Of a stretch of 64,000 nucleotides of DNA, positions 35,915-46,272 are shown in pieces. Both the position numbers and the translations under genes were made by a program. Origin of the DNA: HNR sp040400085. Its GTDB lineage: Bacteria > Actinomycetota > Actinomycetes > Actinomycetales > Microbacteriaceae. Positions within the stretch are counted from its first letter, which is position 1. Each line of letters begins with the position of its first letter. Under the pieces are notes generated by a model. That model was not told where the DNA came from. It was given only the letters and a program-made list of their open reading frames with translations, and did not search any database. The stretch lies in contig JBBAQX010000013.1 of NCBI GenBank assembly GCA_040400085.1, positions 1-64,000 of the forward strand, in the 5' to 3' direction.

Positions 35915-37372
35915 TCAGATAGAGAATCCTTTGTCATCTGGTTTTACCGGAGAGGGCAAAACAGTCGCCCCTTCAAGATACTCGTCAACGGCGGCGGCAG
36001 CGGCACGACCCTCTGCGATCGCCCAAACGATCAGCGATTGTCCGCGCCCAGCATCGCCCGCGACGAAGACGCCTTCGCTTTCCGTCTGGTATGCGGAGGT
36101 TCGCACGACGTTGCCGCGCACGTCGAAGGGAATCTCCAACTGTTCAGCAAGAGTTTCCTTTTCGGGTCCGGTAAACCCGAGCGCCAGCAGAACCAGGTCG
36201 GCCGGGATGTCACGCTCGGTCCCCGCCTTGGGAAGCCGTTTTCCATCCACAAATTCCGTCTCAGCGACGCGGACAGCGCACACCTCCCCTGCCCCGTTCC
36301 TGACGAATTCAACCGTCGAGGCTAGGTAGCTGCGGTCTCCGCCCTCCTCGTGCGCGCTCGAAACTTCGAAGAGCGTGGGTTGCACCGGCCAGGGCTGGTG
36401 TGCTGCGCGCTCAGAGGGTGGCTGTTGTCCGATTGCGAGCGAGGTCACCGACACGGCACCCTGACGATGAGCAGTTCCGATGCAATCGGCGCCGGTGTCT
36501 CCCCCACCGAGCACCACAACGTTTTTTCCCTCTGCTGTGATCTGATCGAAAACGTTCTCGCCGGCAGCTGCCCTGTTTGCCTGCACAAGATATTCCATCG
36601 CAAAGTTCACGCCGTGGGAATCCCGACCGGGTATCTGCAAATCACGAGGAACCATGGACCCGGTACAGACAACGACAGCATCGTAGCGACGTCGCAATTC
36701 GTCCCAGGAGAGATCAACCCCGATGTTTACCCCCGCGCGAAAACGGGTACCTTCGGCCTGCATCTGCAAGATTCGATGGTCGATGTGGCGCTTCTCCATC
36801 TTGAAATCGGGGATGCCGTAGCGCAGTAGCCCGCCGATCCGGTCATCGCGCTCATAGACGGCGACCGTGTGGCCGGCCCGGGTCAGCTGTTGGGCAGCCG
36901 CGAGCCCGGCAGGTCCCGACCCGACCACGGCGACGGTCTTACCGGTCAGCCGCTCGGGAGGGTGCGGCTCCACCCAACCGTTGCTGAATGCCTGGTCGAT
37001 GATAGACACCTCGACCTGTTTGATGGTCACCGCCGGTTGGTTAATCCCGAGGACACATGCCGACTCGCACGGCGCGGGGCACAGTCTTCCCGTGAACTCA
37101 GGAAAGTTATTGGTGAGGTGCAGCCGCTCAATGGCCGCGCGACCCTCGCCCTGGTACATGAGGTCGTTCCATTCTGGAATGAGGTTACCGAGAGGGCATC
37201 CCTGGTGGCAGAAAGGCACTCCGCAGTCCATGCAGCGGCCCGCCTGCCTCTTCAGCTGAGTCGGGTCCCCCTGTTCGTAGACTTCTTTCCAGTCCATCAG
37301 CCGCACGGGAACAGGCCGGCGCGCGGGTAGCTCTCGTTCTCGTGTCGTCAAAAATCCCTTGGGATCAGCCAC
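35915..37372 (-). CDS. gltD: Glutamate synthase, small (beta) subunit
   Basis: NADPH-oxidising subunit of glutamate synthase. It passes electrons through FAD and Fe-S centres to GltB. N-terminal cysteines in CMDCGVPFCHQGCPLGNLIP near residues 47-66 and CPAPCESAC near 97-105 hold the Fe-S clusters. FAD site VVGSGPAGLAAAQQLTRAG lies near 148-166 and NADPH site VLGGGDTGADC near 290-300. GVFVAGDAGRGQSLIVWAI closes the fold. The length of 485 is normal. The start overlaps the gltB stop by 8 bp. Confidence 0.96.
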   Translation of the reverse strand: MADPKGFLTTRERELPARRPVPVRLMDWKEVYEQGDPTQLKRQAGRCMDCGVPFCHQGCPLGNLIPEWNDLMYQGEGRAAIERLHLTNNFPEFTGRLCPAPCESACVLGINQPAVTIKQVEVSIIDQAFSNGWVEPHPPERLTGKTVAVVGSGPAGLAAAQQLTRAGHTVAVYERDDRIGGLLRYGIPDFKMEKRHIDHRILQMQAEGTRFRAGVNIGVDLSWDELRRRYDAVVVCTGSMVPRDLQIPGRDSHGVNFAMEYLVQANRAAAGENVFDQITAEGKNVVVLGGGDTGADCIGTAHRQGAVSVTSLAIGQQPPSERAAHQPWPVQPTLFEVSSAHEEGGDRSYLASTVEFVRNGAGEVCAVRVAETEFVDGKRLPKAGTERDIPADLVLLALGFTGPEKETLAEQLEIPFDVRGNVVRTSAYQTESEGVFVAGDAGRGQSLIVWAIAEGRAAAAAVDEYLEGATVLPSPVKPDDKGFSI

Positions 37373-40300
37373 CGGTTACCTCCAAAATACGTGTCCACAC
37401 GGCGTCGCCGTCAGGGTCAACTCCTGCGTCATCTGCCTCTTGTCGAATTGCGAGAACAGCCGCATAGTCGCGGGGAACGACCTTGACGAAAGACTGGACT
37501 GACTCGTCGAAGTTGTCAAGCATCCGTTCAGCGAGCTTCGAATCGGTGCGTTCGCGATGCTGTTCGAGCAGGTCGCGTACGATTTCGATATCGCTTCGAT
37601 CGAGGATGCCCAGCACAAGCTCTCCAGAGGCAAGCGAATCCGCGTTCACCCGGCTCGGGTCGAGCTTGTATGCGTATGCAATACCACCAGACATTCCCGC
37701 GCCGAAGTTGCGGCCGGTCTCGCCGAGGATGAGCGCGAGCCCTCCCGTCATGTATTCGAGCCCGTGGTCGCCGACTCCCTCGACAACCGCGGTTGCCCCC
37801 GAGTTGCGGACGAGGAAACGTTCGCCGACCACGCCGCTGATGTGTATTGTTCCGCTTGTGGCGCCGTATCCGATGACGTTTCCCGCGATGACGTTTTCTT
37901 CGGCGACCAGGGTGGCCGAGGAAGATGGGCGAACGATGATCGTACCTCCCGAGAGCCCCTTGCCCACGTAGTCATTTGCATCACCGTGCAGCCGAAGCGT
38001 GATGCCAGATGGCATAAAGGCTCCGAGCGATTGCCCCGCCGTGCCGGTGAGGCTCACATCGATGGTTCCTTCGGGAAGCCCTTCGTTACCGAAGCGTTTG
38101 GTGACCGCGTTGCCGAGCATGGTACCGACGGCCCTCTCGGTGTTCCTAATCGGGAGGTCGATGACAACGGGCCTGGCATGCTGCAGCGCCTGTTCGCTGA
38201 GCTCAATCAGCTTCTGGTCGTAGTGCGCGCCGAGTTCGTGGTCCTGGGCCCGCGCGCTCACTCTGGGTGCATCCTTCTGAAGCGCGAGCGAGTCGGAGCC
38301 GGGGGTTGCGAGAATCGGCGAGAGGTCGAGGCCGGATGCCTTCCAGTGGTCGATGGCCGCATTCACGTTCAGGATCTCGGCCTGCCCGATCGCGTCCTGG
38401 AGCGTGCGGAACCCCAGCTCAGCCAGGTACTCGCGCACCTCCTCCGCGATAAATTCGAAGAAGTTGACCACGTGATCGGCCTGCCCGCTAAACCTGCTGC
38501 GCAGCTCGGGGTTCTGCGTTGCGACGCCGACGGGGCAGGTGTCGAGGTGACATACCCTCATGAGAATGCATCCCTCGACCACGAGCGGCGCCGTCGCGAA
38601 GCCGAATTCTTCGGCCCCCAGGAGGGCACCGATGATCACGTCGCGACCCGTTTTGAGCTGGCCGTCAACCTGGAGGACGACCCTGTCGCGCATACCGTTA
38701 AGCATCAGGGTCTGCTGCGTCTCGGCAAGGCCGAGCTCCCAGGGCGTACCCGCGTGCTTGAGCGAATTGATCGGGCTTGCACCGGTTCCGCCATCATAGC
38801 CAGAAACCAGGATCACATCGGAGAGCGCCTTCGCGACACCGGCAGCGACAGCCCCGATGCCCGATTGGCTCACCAGTTTCGTGTGGATTCGGGCGTCCGG
38901 ATTTGCTCGTTTCAGATCGAAGATGAGCTGCTTGAGGTCTTCGATCGAGTAGATGTCGTGGTGCGGTGGCGGCGAAATCAGGCCGACGCCAGGAGTCGCA
39001 TGCCTTGTCCGAGCGACCCACGGATACACCTTGGTCGGCGGCAACTGCCCTCCCTCGCCCGGCTTTGCGCCCTGGGCGAGCTTGATCTGGATGTCGTCGG
39101 CGCTCGTGAGATACATGCTGGTGACCCCAAAACGACCGGAGGCAACCTGTTTGATGGCGCTGCGGCGTTCCGGGTCGAGCAGCCGATCCAGGTCCTCGCC
39201 GCCCTCACCCGTGTTGGACTTCGCGCCGAGGCGATTCATCGCGATCGCGAGGGTCTCGTGCGCTTCCTTGGAGATGGAACCGTAGCTCATTGCGCCGGTG
39301 GAGAAGCGTTTAACGATGGAGGAGACCGGCTCGACCTCTTCCAGGGGAACGGGGTCGCGCATCCCCCTCAATTGAAACAACCCGCGCAGGGTCATCAGCT
39401 GTTCGGCTTGGTCATCGACTAGCTTGGTGTATTCGCGAAAAATATCGTAGCGACGGTTACGCGTCGAATGTTGCAAGCGGAATATCGTGTCCGGGTTGAA
39501 GAGGTGGGGCGAACCGTCGCGCCGCCACTGGTACTCTCCGCCCGTTTCGAGGCGCTGATGTGCGAGCGACGCACTGTCCTGCGGGTATGCGCTGAGGTGC
39601 CGGTGCAGGTTTTCCTGAGAGATCACGTCCAGCCCGACCCCGCCCAGCGGGCTCGCCGTGCCCGTGAAATAGCGCTCGATGAGTTCCTCGCCCAGCCCGA
39701 TCGCCTCAAAGGCCTGCGCGCCGGCGTAGGAAGACACCGTCGAGATGCCCATCTTAGACATGATCTTGAGCACGCCCTTTCCGAGCGCCTTGATCAGGTT
39801 CTTGACGGCTTTCTCGGGGGAAACGTTGGTCACGATCCCGCTGCGCACGAGGTTCTCGCAGGTCTCCATGGCCAGGTACGGGTTAACAGCGGACGCCCCG
39901 TAGCCAATCAGGAGCGCAACGTGATGAACCTCGCGTACGTCACCGGCCTCCACGATGAGACCAACGCTCATCCGCGTCGATTGGCGGATGAGGTGGTGAT
40001 GCACCGCAGAGACCATGAGGAGCGATGGGATGGGCGCCAGATCTTTATCCGAGTCGCGATCCGAGAGCATCAGGAACTCGGCCCCAGCAGCGATAGCCGC
40101 ATCCGCCTCGGCACAGAGCTCCTCAAGACGATCGCCCATCGCTCCGGGGCCCCGGTCAAAGCGATAGAGCCCCCGCAGGGTGACAGCTCGGTCGCTATCC
40201 GGTTCATGATCGATGTGCTGAATCTTGGCAAGCTCGTCATTATCGATCACCGGAAAATCAAGGATGATCTGATGAGCGTGCTCGGGTGTCGCCGCGAGCA

Positions 40301-41918
40301 GGTTCCGCTGAGGCCCAAGCCCCATACTTAGCGAGGTCACGACCTCCTCGCGGATAGAGTCAAGAGGCGGGTTGGTTACCTGGGCGAAGTTCTGCACAAA
40401 GTAGTCAAAGAGCAGCCGGGGCCTATCGGCGAGAACGGCTACAGGCGTGTCCGAGCCCATTGCGGCGAGGGGCTCAGCGCCAGTGCGCGCCATGGGGGTG
40501 AGCATAATCCTCACCTCTTCCTCGGTGTAGCCGAATGTCTTCTGACGGCGGGTGATCGAGGCAGGGGGGTGAACGATATGCTCGCGTTCCGGCAGGGCCG
40601 ACAGCCGGATTCGTCCGCTGTGAAGCCACTCTCCCCAGGGTTCGATCGATGACACGGATGCCTTAATCTCATCATCCTCAATCAATCGTCCCTGCTCGGT
40701 ATCGATGAGGAACATCTTGCCCGGTTGGAGCCGCCCGCGCCGGACTACCCTTGCGGGGTCGACGTCGAGGATTCCGGTTTCGGACCCGAGCACAACGAGT
40801 CCGTCATCGGTGATCAGGTAACGACCAGGACGAAGGCCGTTGCGGTCTAGTGTCGCGCCCACGAGGGTGCCGTCGGTGAATGTGAGCGCGGCGGGGCCGT
40901 CCCAGGGCTCCATGAGCATCGAGTGATACTCGTAAAAGTCGCGTTTTGACGGGTCAAGATCCGCCTGTTTTTCCCAGGCCTCAGGAACCATCATCATCAT
41001 GGCGTGCGGCAACGAGCGTCCTGTTAGCGTGAGCAGCTCGAGCACCTCGTCGAAACTTGCGGAGTCGCTGGCCCCCGGGGTACAGATCGGCAGCAGGGGC
41101 GCAAGATCTCCGATGAGATCAGACTCGAGCTGCGATTGACGCGCCTTCATCCAGTTGCGATTTCCCTCGACCGTGTTAATCTCGCCGTTGTGGGCCATCA
41201 TGCGCAGCGGTTGGGCGAGCGGCCACGAGGGGAACGTGTTGGTGGAGTAACGCGAGTGCACAATCGCGAGCTTCGAGGCAAATCGTTTGTCGCTCAGGTC
41301 GGGATAGAACGGCTCAAGTTGGAGCGTGGTCACCATGCCCTTGTACACGACGGTGCGCGCCGAGAGCGAAATGAAATACGCGCCAAGCTCGCGTTCCACC
41401 CGTTTGCGCACGCGAAACGTGAGGCGATCAAGTTCGATATCGCTCAGCGTCCCATCTGCGCTCGAAACAAAGAATTGCTCGAATGCCGGCATTGCCTCGC
41501 GGGCAAGCGTGCCCAGATTATCGGGGTTGGTGGGAACTACGCGCCACCCCAGGATGTCGAGGCCCTCCTCAACTGCGATTGCTGCTATCCGAAGTTTGAT
41601 CGCGGCGCGTTTGGCGTAGACGGTTGGGAGGAAGGCCATCCCCACGGCGTAATCTCCCTGGAGGGGAAGGTGAAAGTCTACGACCTCGCGAAAGAACGCG
41701 TCGGGAATCTGGGTCAGAATTCCCGCTCCGTCTCCTGTTCCGGCATCAGAACCGATAGCCCCGCGATGCTCAAGGTTGCGGAGGGCATCCAACGCGTTCT
41801 CGATAATGTCGTGCCCGGCCGTTCCCCTGAGGGTTGCGACCATTGCTAGCCCGCAGGCATCCTTCTCGAATCTAGGGTCGTACAGTCCCTGCTTCTTCGG
41901 GGTCGTGTGAACCATCAA
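37365..41918 (-). CDS. gltB: Glutamate synthase, large (alpha) subunit
   Basis: Converts glutamine and 2-oxoglutarate to two glutamates. After a short propeptide the Ntn-type catalytic cysteine lies in FEKDACGLAMVATL (about residue 22). The glutaminase domain (RYSTNTFPSWPLAQPLRMMAHNGEINT) is followed by the central domain, the FMN/synthase domain with GEGGEDLDRL, SQSGIGAVAAGVAKALSDV and the 3Fe-4S cysteines in CILMRVCHLDTCPVG, and the C-terminal beta-helix domain. The length of 1517 is normal. gltD overlaps its end. No regulator lies beside it. Confidence 0.97.
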   Translation of the reverse strand: MMVHTTPKKQGLYDPRFEKDACGLAMVATLRGTAGHDIIENALDALRNLEHRGAIGSDAGTGDGAGILTQIPDAFFREVVDFHLPLQGDYAVGMAFLPTVYAKRAAIKLRIAAIAVEEGLDILGWRVVPTNPDNLGTLAREAMPAFEQFFVSSADGTLSDIELDRLTFRVRKRVERELGAYFISLSARTVVYKGMVTTLQLEPFYPDLSDKRFASKLAIVHSRYSTNTFPSWPLAQPLRMMAHNGEINTVEGNRNWMKARQSQLESDLIGDLAPLLPICTPGASDSASFDEVLELLTLTGRSLPHAMMMMVPEAWEKQADLDPSKRDFYEYHSMLMEPWDGPAALTFTDGTLVGATLDRNGLRPGRYLITDDGLVVLGSETGILDVDPARVVRRGRLQPGKMFLIDTEQGRLIEDDEIKASVSSIEPWGEWLHSGRIRLSALPEREHIVHPPASITRRQKTFGYTEEEVRIMLTPMARTGAEPLAAMGSDTPVAVLADRPRLLFDYFVQNFAQVTNPPLDSIREEVVTSLSMGLGPQRNLLAATPEHAHQIILDFPVIDNDELAKIQHIDHEPDSDRAVTLRGLYRFDRGPGAMGDRLEELCAEADAAIAAGAEFLMLSDRDSDKDLAPIPSLLMVSAVHHHLIRQSTRMSVGLIVEAGDVREVHHVALLIGYGASAVNPYLAMETCENLVRSGIVTNVSPEKAVKNLIKALGKGVLKIMSKMGISTVSSYAGAQAFEAIGLGEELIERYFTGTASPLGGVGLDVISQENLHRHLSAYPQDSASLAHQRLETGGEYQWRRDGSPHLFNPDTIFRLQHSTRNRRYDIFREYTKLVDDQAEQLMTLRGLFQLRGMRDPVPLEEVEPVSSIVKRFSTGAMSYGSISKEAHETLAIAMNRLGAKSNTGEGGEDLDRLLDPERRSAIKQVASGRFGVTSMYLTSADDIQIKLAQGAKPGEGGQLPPTKVYPWVARTRHATPGVGLISPPPHHDIYSIEDLKQLIFDLKRANPDARIHTKLVSQSGIGAVAAGVAKALSDVILVSGYDGGTGASPINSLKHAGTPWELGLAETQQTLMLNGMRDRVVLQVDGQLKTGRDVIIGALLGAEEFGFATAPLVVEGCILMRVCHLDTCPVGVATQNPELRSRFSGQADHVVNFFEFIAEEVREYLAELGFRTLQDAIGQAEILNVNAAIDHWKASGLDLSPILATPGSDSLALQKDAPRVSARAQDHELGAHYDQKLIELSEQALQHARPVVIDLPIRNTERAVGTMLGNAVTKRFGNEGLPEGTIDVSLTGTAGQSLGAFMPSGITLRLHGDANDYVGKGLSGGTIIVRPSSSATLVAEENVIAGNVIGYGATSGTIHISGVVGERFLVRNSGATAVVEGVGDHGLEYMTGGLALILGETGRNFGAGMSGGIAYAYKLDPSRVNADSLASGELVLGILDRSDIEIVRDLLEQHRERTDSKLAERMLDNFDESVQSFVKVVPRDYAAVLAIRQEADDAGVDPDGDAVWTRILEVTGG

Positions 41919-42108
41919 TACCGTCCTCTGCGTGTCTCGTATGACTAATGAGTGATGCAGGACGACGGCGGCCCGATTCAGTCACTGTGTATCAGCTACC
42001 GGTGCTGCACATACTGTGGTGCGTCGGTAACTTCGTTTCCCCCGGAGCATTGTTTCGTGCGACAAAACTCACGGATAGCGGCAGAATGTTCGCTTTGTGG
42101 CGTTATTC

Positions 42109-43107
42109 TCAGTGCTTTTCGTTGATTTCCGGTTCGGCCGGGGCCTTCTCCAGAAGAAAATGCGTGTTTTCGTCTTCCGATTCTACAGCACCATCGTCAT
42201 CACCGAGACCAGTTTGGCTCTTGGGGGTGCGACCAGGGCGGTACACACTGGGCTCAATTCCGGGATGCTCGCGGCGCTGAATCAGAATAATGATCAGCCC
42301 GACCACAATCGCGATGAGCGCGGTCCACAGGTTGTAGCGGAGCCCAAGGAACGATCCAATGGGGTCTACCCGCAGAGTTTCAAGCCACGCACGTCCGATC
42401 CCGTACCAGATGAGGTAGAGGCCGAAGGTCTGGCCCCAGCGAGTCCGGAGCTTACGCTCGAGGAAAAGAATAAGGGCAACCCCGATGAGGTTCCAGACAA
42501 TCTCGTACAAAAATGTTGGGTGAAAAAGCGTGCCCTCGGCGAGTCCGACAGGGAAAGCCGGGTTCGAGGCTGGGACCTCAAGTCCCCAAGGAAGATCGGT
42601 CGGTGATCCGAAGAGCTCCGTGTTGAAGTAATTGCCCATGCGGCCAAATGCCTGAGCGACAAGAAGTCCGGGAGCAAGAGCATCCGCGAAAGACCAGAAA
42701 CGGATGCCGGTGTAACGGCTCGCTATCAGTGCACCTACGGCGCCTCCGAGGAGCGCACCAAAGATTGCAATGCCGCCCTCCCAGACCGCAAAAACCTTCC
42801 ACCACTCTGCTCCAGAGTAAAAGAAATCATTGGGATGCGTGAGGACGTGATAGGTACGGGCCCCGATCATTCCAAAGATAACCGTGAACAGGCCGAAGTC
42901 AATGGTGACGCCGTTTTCGCCGCCGCGTTTGGTGAGTCGGCGATTGGTGATGATTCCAGCCGCGAGAATACCGACGAGGATACAGATCGCATAGAAGTGC
43001 AACCGGAACTCCGCCCCCCACGGCATGGTCAGTGTCCAGTAGCTCAGCTCGGGGCTGGGGATGCTCATGGGTATGACCGCTGTTAGCGCGTGTAGTGGCA
43101 GGCTCAC
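42109..43107 (-). CDS. lgt: Prolipoprotein diacylglyceryl transferase
   Basis: Transfers diacylglycerol to the lipobox cysteine of prolipoproteins at the membrane. About seven membrane helices are visible. HFYAICILVGILAA and GARTYHVLTH are early motifs. The signature AFGRMGNYFNTELFGSPTD near residues 154-172 carries the key arginine and asparagine. The C-terminal tail from about 290 is charged, as is usual in actinobacteria. GTG at 43107 has GAGAAG upstream; ATG at 43068 is a possible alternative. It follows trpA by 62 bp. A lipoprotein gene in island B would depend on it. Confidence 0.95.
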   Translation of the reverse strand: MSLPLHALTAVIPMSIPSPELSYWTLTMPWGAEFRLHFYAICILVGILAAGIITNRRLTKRGGENGVTIDFGLFTVIFGMIGARTYHVLTHPNDFFYSGAEWWKVFAVWEGGIAIFGALLGGAVGALIASRYTGIRFWSFADALAPGLLVAQAFGRMGNYFNTELFGSPTDLPWGLEVPASNPAFPVGLAEGTLFHPTFLYEIVWNLIGVALILFLERKLRTRWGQTFGLYLIWYGIGRAWLETLRVDPIGSFLGLRYNLWTALIAIVVGLIIILIQRREHPGIEPSVYRPGRTPKSQTGLGDDDGAVESEDENTHFLLEKAPAEPEINEKH

Positions 43108-43169
43108 CTGATACTTCTCTCTCTTGACGAAGATGCCGACGGCATCCTATTGATTCTAAACCGTTGCAG

Positions 43170-43982
43170 CTAAGCTGCTGCACCCTTGGCGAGTTCTGCG
43201 GCGACCTCAGCGACCGCATTCACTCCCCCGTCGGCGAGGGCACGCACCAGGGCGGTACCGATGATGGCCCCATCCGCGTAGCTCAGGATCTCTGAGACGT
43301 GATCGGCAGTTGAGATGCCCAAACCCACGCAGGCATATTCTGCGCCCTGATCGCGAAGTCGTTTGACCAGGGTCTGGGCAGCGTTATCCACGTCGGTTCG
43401 TGTTCCCGTAACGCCCATTGTCGAGACCGTATAAACAAAGCCCCTACTCTTTTCGATGACCTGGCGCAGCCGCTCGTCCGTCGAGGAGGGGGCAGCAAGA
43501 AATACGCGATCGAGGCCCGTACGTTCCGATGCTGCCAACCAACCGGCTCCCTCGTCAGGAATCAGGTCGGGGGTAATCAGTCCGGCACCGCCCGAGGCGA
43601 CCAGGTCATCCGCAAATCGATCCACGCCATATTGCAGCACGGGGTTCCAGTAGGTCATGATCAGGACCGGTATGTTCGCCCGGGCACGGATCTCACGAAT
43701 TGCGGTGAAGCCATCGGAGAGGCGGAAGCCGTTGGCGCGGGCTTGCAGCGTCGCGGCCTGAATCACCGGGCCGTCCATCACCGGGTCGGAGTATGGCAAC
43801 CCGAGTTCTAGGATGTCGAAGCCGTTCTCCGCGAGGGCAACGGCCGCATCGATGCTGGTCTGCAGGTCGGGGAAACCGACCGGAAGATAGCCGATGAGTG
43901 CGCCAGAGCCGGCGTCGCGGCGGGCTGTGATCACGCTTTCGACAGCGGATGCCTGGGTGCTATTCACGTTCGTCTCGCTCAT
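43170..43982 (-). CDS. trpA: Tryptophan synthase alpha chain
   Basis: Cleaves indole-3-glycerol phosphate to indole and glyceraldehyde-3-phosphate. The alpha-chain motif LELGLPYSDPVMDGPVIQ near residues 58-75 carries the catalytic aspartate. YVSTMGVTGTR (here YTVSTMGVTG) and GLGISTADHV are phosphate-site motifs. The length of 270 is normal. ATG at 43982 overlaps the trpB stop by 4 bp. Confidence 0.96.
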   Translation of the reverse strand: MSETNVNSTQASAVESVITARRDAGSGALIGYLPVGFPDLQTSIDAAVALAENGFDILELGLPYSDPVMDGPVIQAATLQARANGFRLSDGFTAIREIRARANIPVLIMTYWNPVLQYGVDRFADDLVASGGAGLITPDLIPDEGAGWLAASERTGLDRVFLAAPSSTDERLRQVIEKSRGFVYTVSTMGVTGTRTDVDNAAQTLVKRLRDQGAEYACVGLGISTADHVSEILSYADGAIIGTALVRALADGGVNAVAEVAAELAKGAAA

Positions 43983-45214
43983 TTCTGATCGCCGGCAGCT
44001 GCCGTTGTGCTTGATTCTTCCGCATCCAGCAAATCGAAGTACTCCGCCGCAGTTTCCATGTCCTTGTCTCCGCGGCCGCTGAGGTTCACGAGGATGATGC
44101 TCGTGGGTCCGAGCTCCCTGCCAAGGTCGAGGGCTCCCGCGAGTGCATGCGCCGACTCAATTGCCGGGATGATCCCCTCGGTTCGGGACAGGAGGCGAAG
44201 CGCATCCATGGCCTGGGCATCCGTTATCGGGCGGTACATCGCGCGATCGATGCTCGACAGCCACGAGTGTTCCGGTCCGACACCGGGGTAATCGAGTCCG
44301 GCAGAGATGGAGTGCGACTCTAGCGTCTGGCCATCCTCGTCCTGCAGCATGAGGCTTCGTGCGCCGTGCAGCACGCCCGGACGCCCCTTCGTGATCGTTG
44401 CCGCGTGCCTGGGAGTGTCGACGCCCTCGCCTGCCGCTTCGAAGCCGTAGAGGGCAACGGACGGATCGTCGAGAAACGCATGAAAGATCCCGATCGCGTT
44501 GGAGCCGCCTCCGACGCAGGCGGCTACGGCATCGGGGAGTTCGCCCGTGAGCTGGAGCACCTGCTCGCGCGCCTCCTCACCGATGATCTTCTGGAAATCG
44601 CGCACCATGGCGGGGAAAGGATGGGGACCGGCGACCGTGCCAAAGATGTAGTTGGTGTGTTCCACGTTGGTGACCCAGTCGCGCATCGCCTCGTTGATGG
44701 CGTCTTTAAGGGTGCGGGAACCAGCGGTAACAGGGATGACCTCGGCCCCGAGCAAACGCATTCGCGCGACGTTGAGGGCCTGCCGCTCGGTGTCAACCTC
44801 GCCCATGTAAACAACGCATTCAAGGCCGAACAGCGCCGCTGCCGTGGCCGTGGCTACGCCGTGCTGGCCAGCGCCCGTCTCAGCGATCACGCGGGTCTTG
44901 CCGATGCGCTTAGTGAGGAGGGCCTGCCCGAGCACGTTGTTGATCTTGTGTGATCCGGTGTGGTTGAGGTCCTCACGCTTGAGGATAATGCGGGCCCCGC
45001 CGGCATGCTGGGCGAAACGCGGAACCTCTGTGATGATCGAGGGCCGACCAGTGTAACTGCGATGTAACTCCATGAGTTCCGCCGCGAACGCGGGATCCTT
45101 GCGGGCGATATCGTACGCCTCGCTGAGCTCATCTAAGGCGGCTATGAGCGATTCGGGGACAAAGCGCCCACCAAAATCACCGAAGTAGGGGCCGGATTCT
45201 TCTTTCAATGACAT
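43979..45214 (-). CDS. trpB: Tryptophan synthase beta chain
   Basis: PLP enzyme that condenses indole with serine. GDFGGRFVPESL near residues 11-22 and LKREDLNHTGSHKINNVLGQ near 79-98, with the PLP lysine, are diagnostic. CVGGGSNAIGIF near 233-244 is the phosphate loop and HSWLSS follows later. The length of 411 is normal. It follows trpC by 52 bp and overlaps trpA by 4 bp. Confidence 0.97.
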   Translation of the reverse strand: MSLKEESGPYFGDFGGRFVPESLIAALDELSEAYDIARKDPAFAAELMELHRSYTGRPSIITEVPRFAQHAGGARIILKREDLNHTGSHKINNVLGQALLTKRIGKTRVIAETGAGQHGVATATAAALFGLECVVYMGEVDTERQALNVARMRLLGAEVIPVTAGSRTLKDAINEAMRDWVTNVEHTNYIFGTVAGPHPFPAMVRDFQKIIGEEAREQVLQLTGELPDAVAACVGGGSNAIGIFHAFLDDPSVALYGFEAAGEGVDTPRHAATITKGRPGVLHGARSLMLQDEDGQTLESHSISAGLDYPGVGPEHSWLSSIDRAMYRPITDAQAMDALRLLSRTEGIIPAIESAHALAGALDLGRELGPTSIILVNLSGRGDKDMETAAEYFDLLDAEESSTTAAAGDQK

Positions 45215-45266
45215 GTGGTTCCACCGAATCGTTTGAGATCGTTAGGGATAGTTAGAAATCGTTCAA

Positions 45267-46037
45267 TTAGACAGCTAGAAAGTGGGCAAGAGTTGCCAGC
45301 GGATCGCCAGTCACGAGTGCCTCACCGACAAGAACAACGTCTGCTCCGTCACGCCGGTAGTGAGCAACATCTTCCGCCGAGTGAACGGCCGATTCTGCGA
45401 CCCGAATAACACCGGCGGGAATCTGATCTGCCAGACGACCAAAGAGGTTCTGGTCAAGTTCAAATGTGGAAAGATTTCGCGCATTGACCCCGATGAGATT
45501 AGCCCCAATATCGAGGGCGCGTGATACCTCGTTAGCATCGTGCGTCTCGACGAGAGCTGTCATACCCAGCTGTCCGATGAGGTCATAGAGACTCAGCAGC
45601 TCGGGTTGCTCAAGCGCTGCCACGATCAGGAGAACCATATCGGCTCCGGCGGCCCTAGCCTCAAAGACTTGGTAGGGGTCCGAGATAAAGTCCTTGCGCA
45701 AGACGGGAAGAGAGATTGCATCTCGCACCGCTTCAAGATCCTCGAGGGATCCGCCAAACTTACGTCCCTCTGTAAGAACGCTCACCGCACTTGCGCCACC
45801 GTCCTCATAGAGACTGGCAAGGGCAGCGGGATCCGGAATATCGGCAAGAGCACCGCGCGAGGGGCTTGCTCGCTTTACCTCAGCGATGATCTTGATCGTA
45901 TCTTCGGGCTGAAGAAAGACGAGGGCATCGAGGGCAGGTTCGCGGTCAAGAGCGGCCGCTTCGACAACGCTCAGCGGCCTGGCCTCGCGACGAATGGCGG
46001 CATCCTCTCGGGCACCGTCCATTAGTGATGTAAGCAC
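45267..46037 (-). CDS. trpC: Indole-3-glycerol phosphate synthase
   Basis: Makes indole-3-glycerol phosphate from the anthranilate deoxyribulotide. Motif IIAEVKRASPSRGAL near residues 50-64 carries the catalytic lysine. VLTEGRKFGGSLEDL, VLRKDFISDPYQV and GVNARNLSTFELD follow in the usual order. The length of 256 is normal. The GTG start lies one base after the stop of the HGxxPAAW gene, so translation is coupled to it. Confidence 0.96.
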   Translation of the reverse strand: MLTSLMDGAREDAAIRREARPLSVVEAAALDREPALDALVFLQPEDTIKIIAEVKRASPSRGALADIPDPAALASLYEDGGASAVSVLTEGRKFGGSLEDLEAVRDAISLPVLRKDFISDPYQVFEARAAGADMVLLIVAALEQPELLSLYDLIGQLGMTALVETHDANEVSRALDIGANLIGVNARNLSTFELDQNLFGRLADQIPAGVIRVAESAVHSAEDVAHYRRDGADVVLVGEALVTGDPLATLAHFLAV

Positions 46038-46038
46038 C

Positions 46039-46272
46039 TTAGTCGTGAGCCTTCGCTACATATTTGGGTCCGTTTACTCCGTAACCGGCCTTGCGCATAA
46101 CCCAGCCGGTGAGAAGACCAGCGACTAGGAGTCCAGCAGAGGCCCAAACGAGCCAGGACATGTGCAGAAAAAAGGCAACGGTTCCGATTGCAAATGCGAC
46201 CAGCATCACGACAACCGCCGTCCATGCTGCGGGCGAGTCCCCGTGTCCGGGCTCTTCGTGTTCGATACTCAA
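46039..46272 (-). CDS. HGxxPAAW family small membrane protein
   Basis: The 77-residue protein has the motif HGDSPAAW near residues 9-16 that names this actinobacterial family, two membrane helices (about 19-37 and 41-58) and a basic tail ending GPKYVAKAHD. TTG at 46272 is chosen because AGGAG precedes it by 5-6 nt; the frame runs upstream to 46434 without a ribosome site. In related genomes it lies between the trpE group and trpC. Here the upstream partner is 5.3 kb away because of island A. Function unknown, linked to tryptophan genes only by position. Confidence 0.88.
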   Translation of the reverse strand: MSIEHEEPGHGDSPAAWTAVVVMLVAFAIGTVAFFLHMSWLVWASAGLLVAGLLTGWVMRKAGYGVNGPKYVAKAHD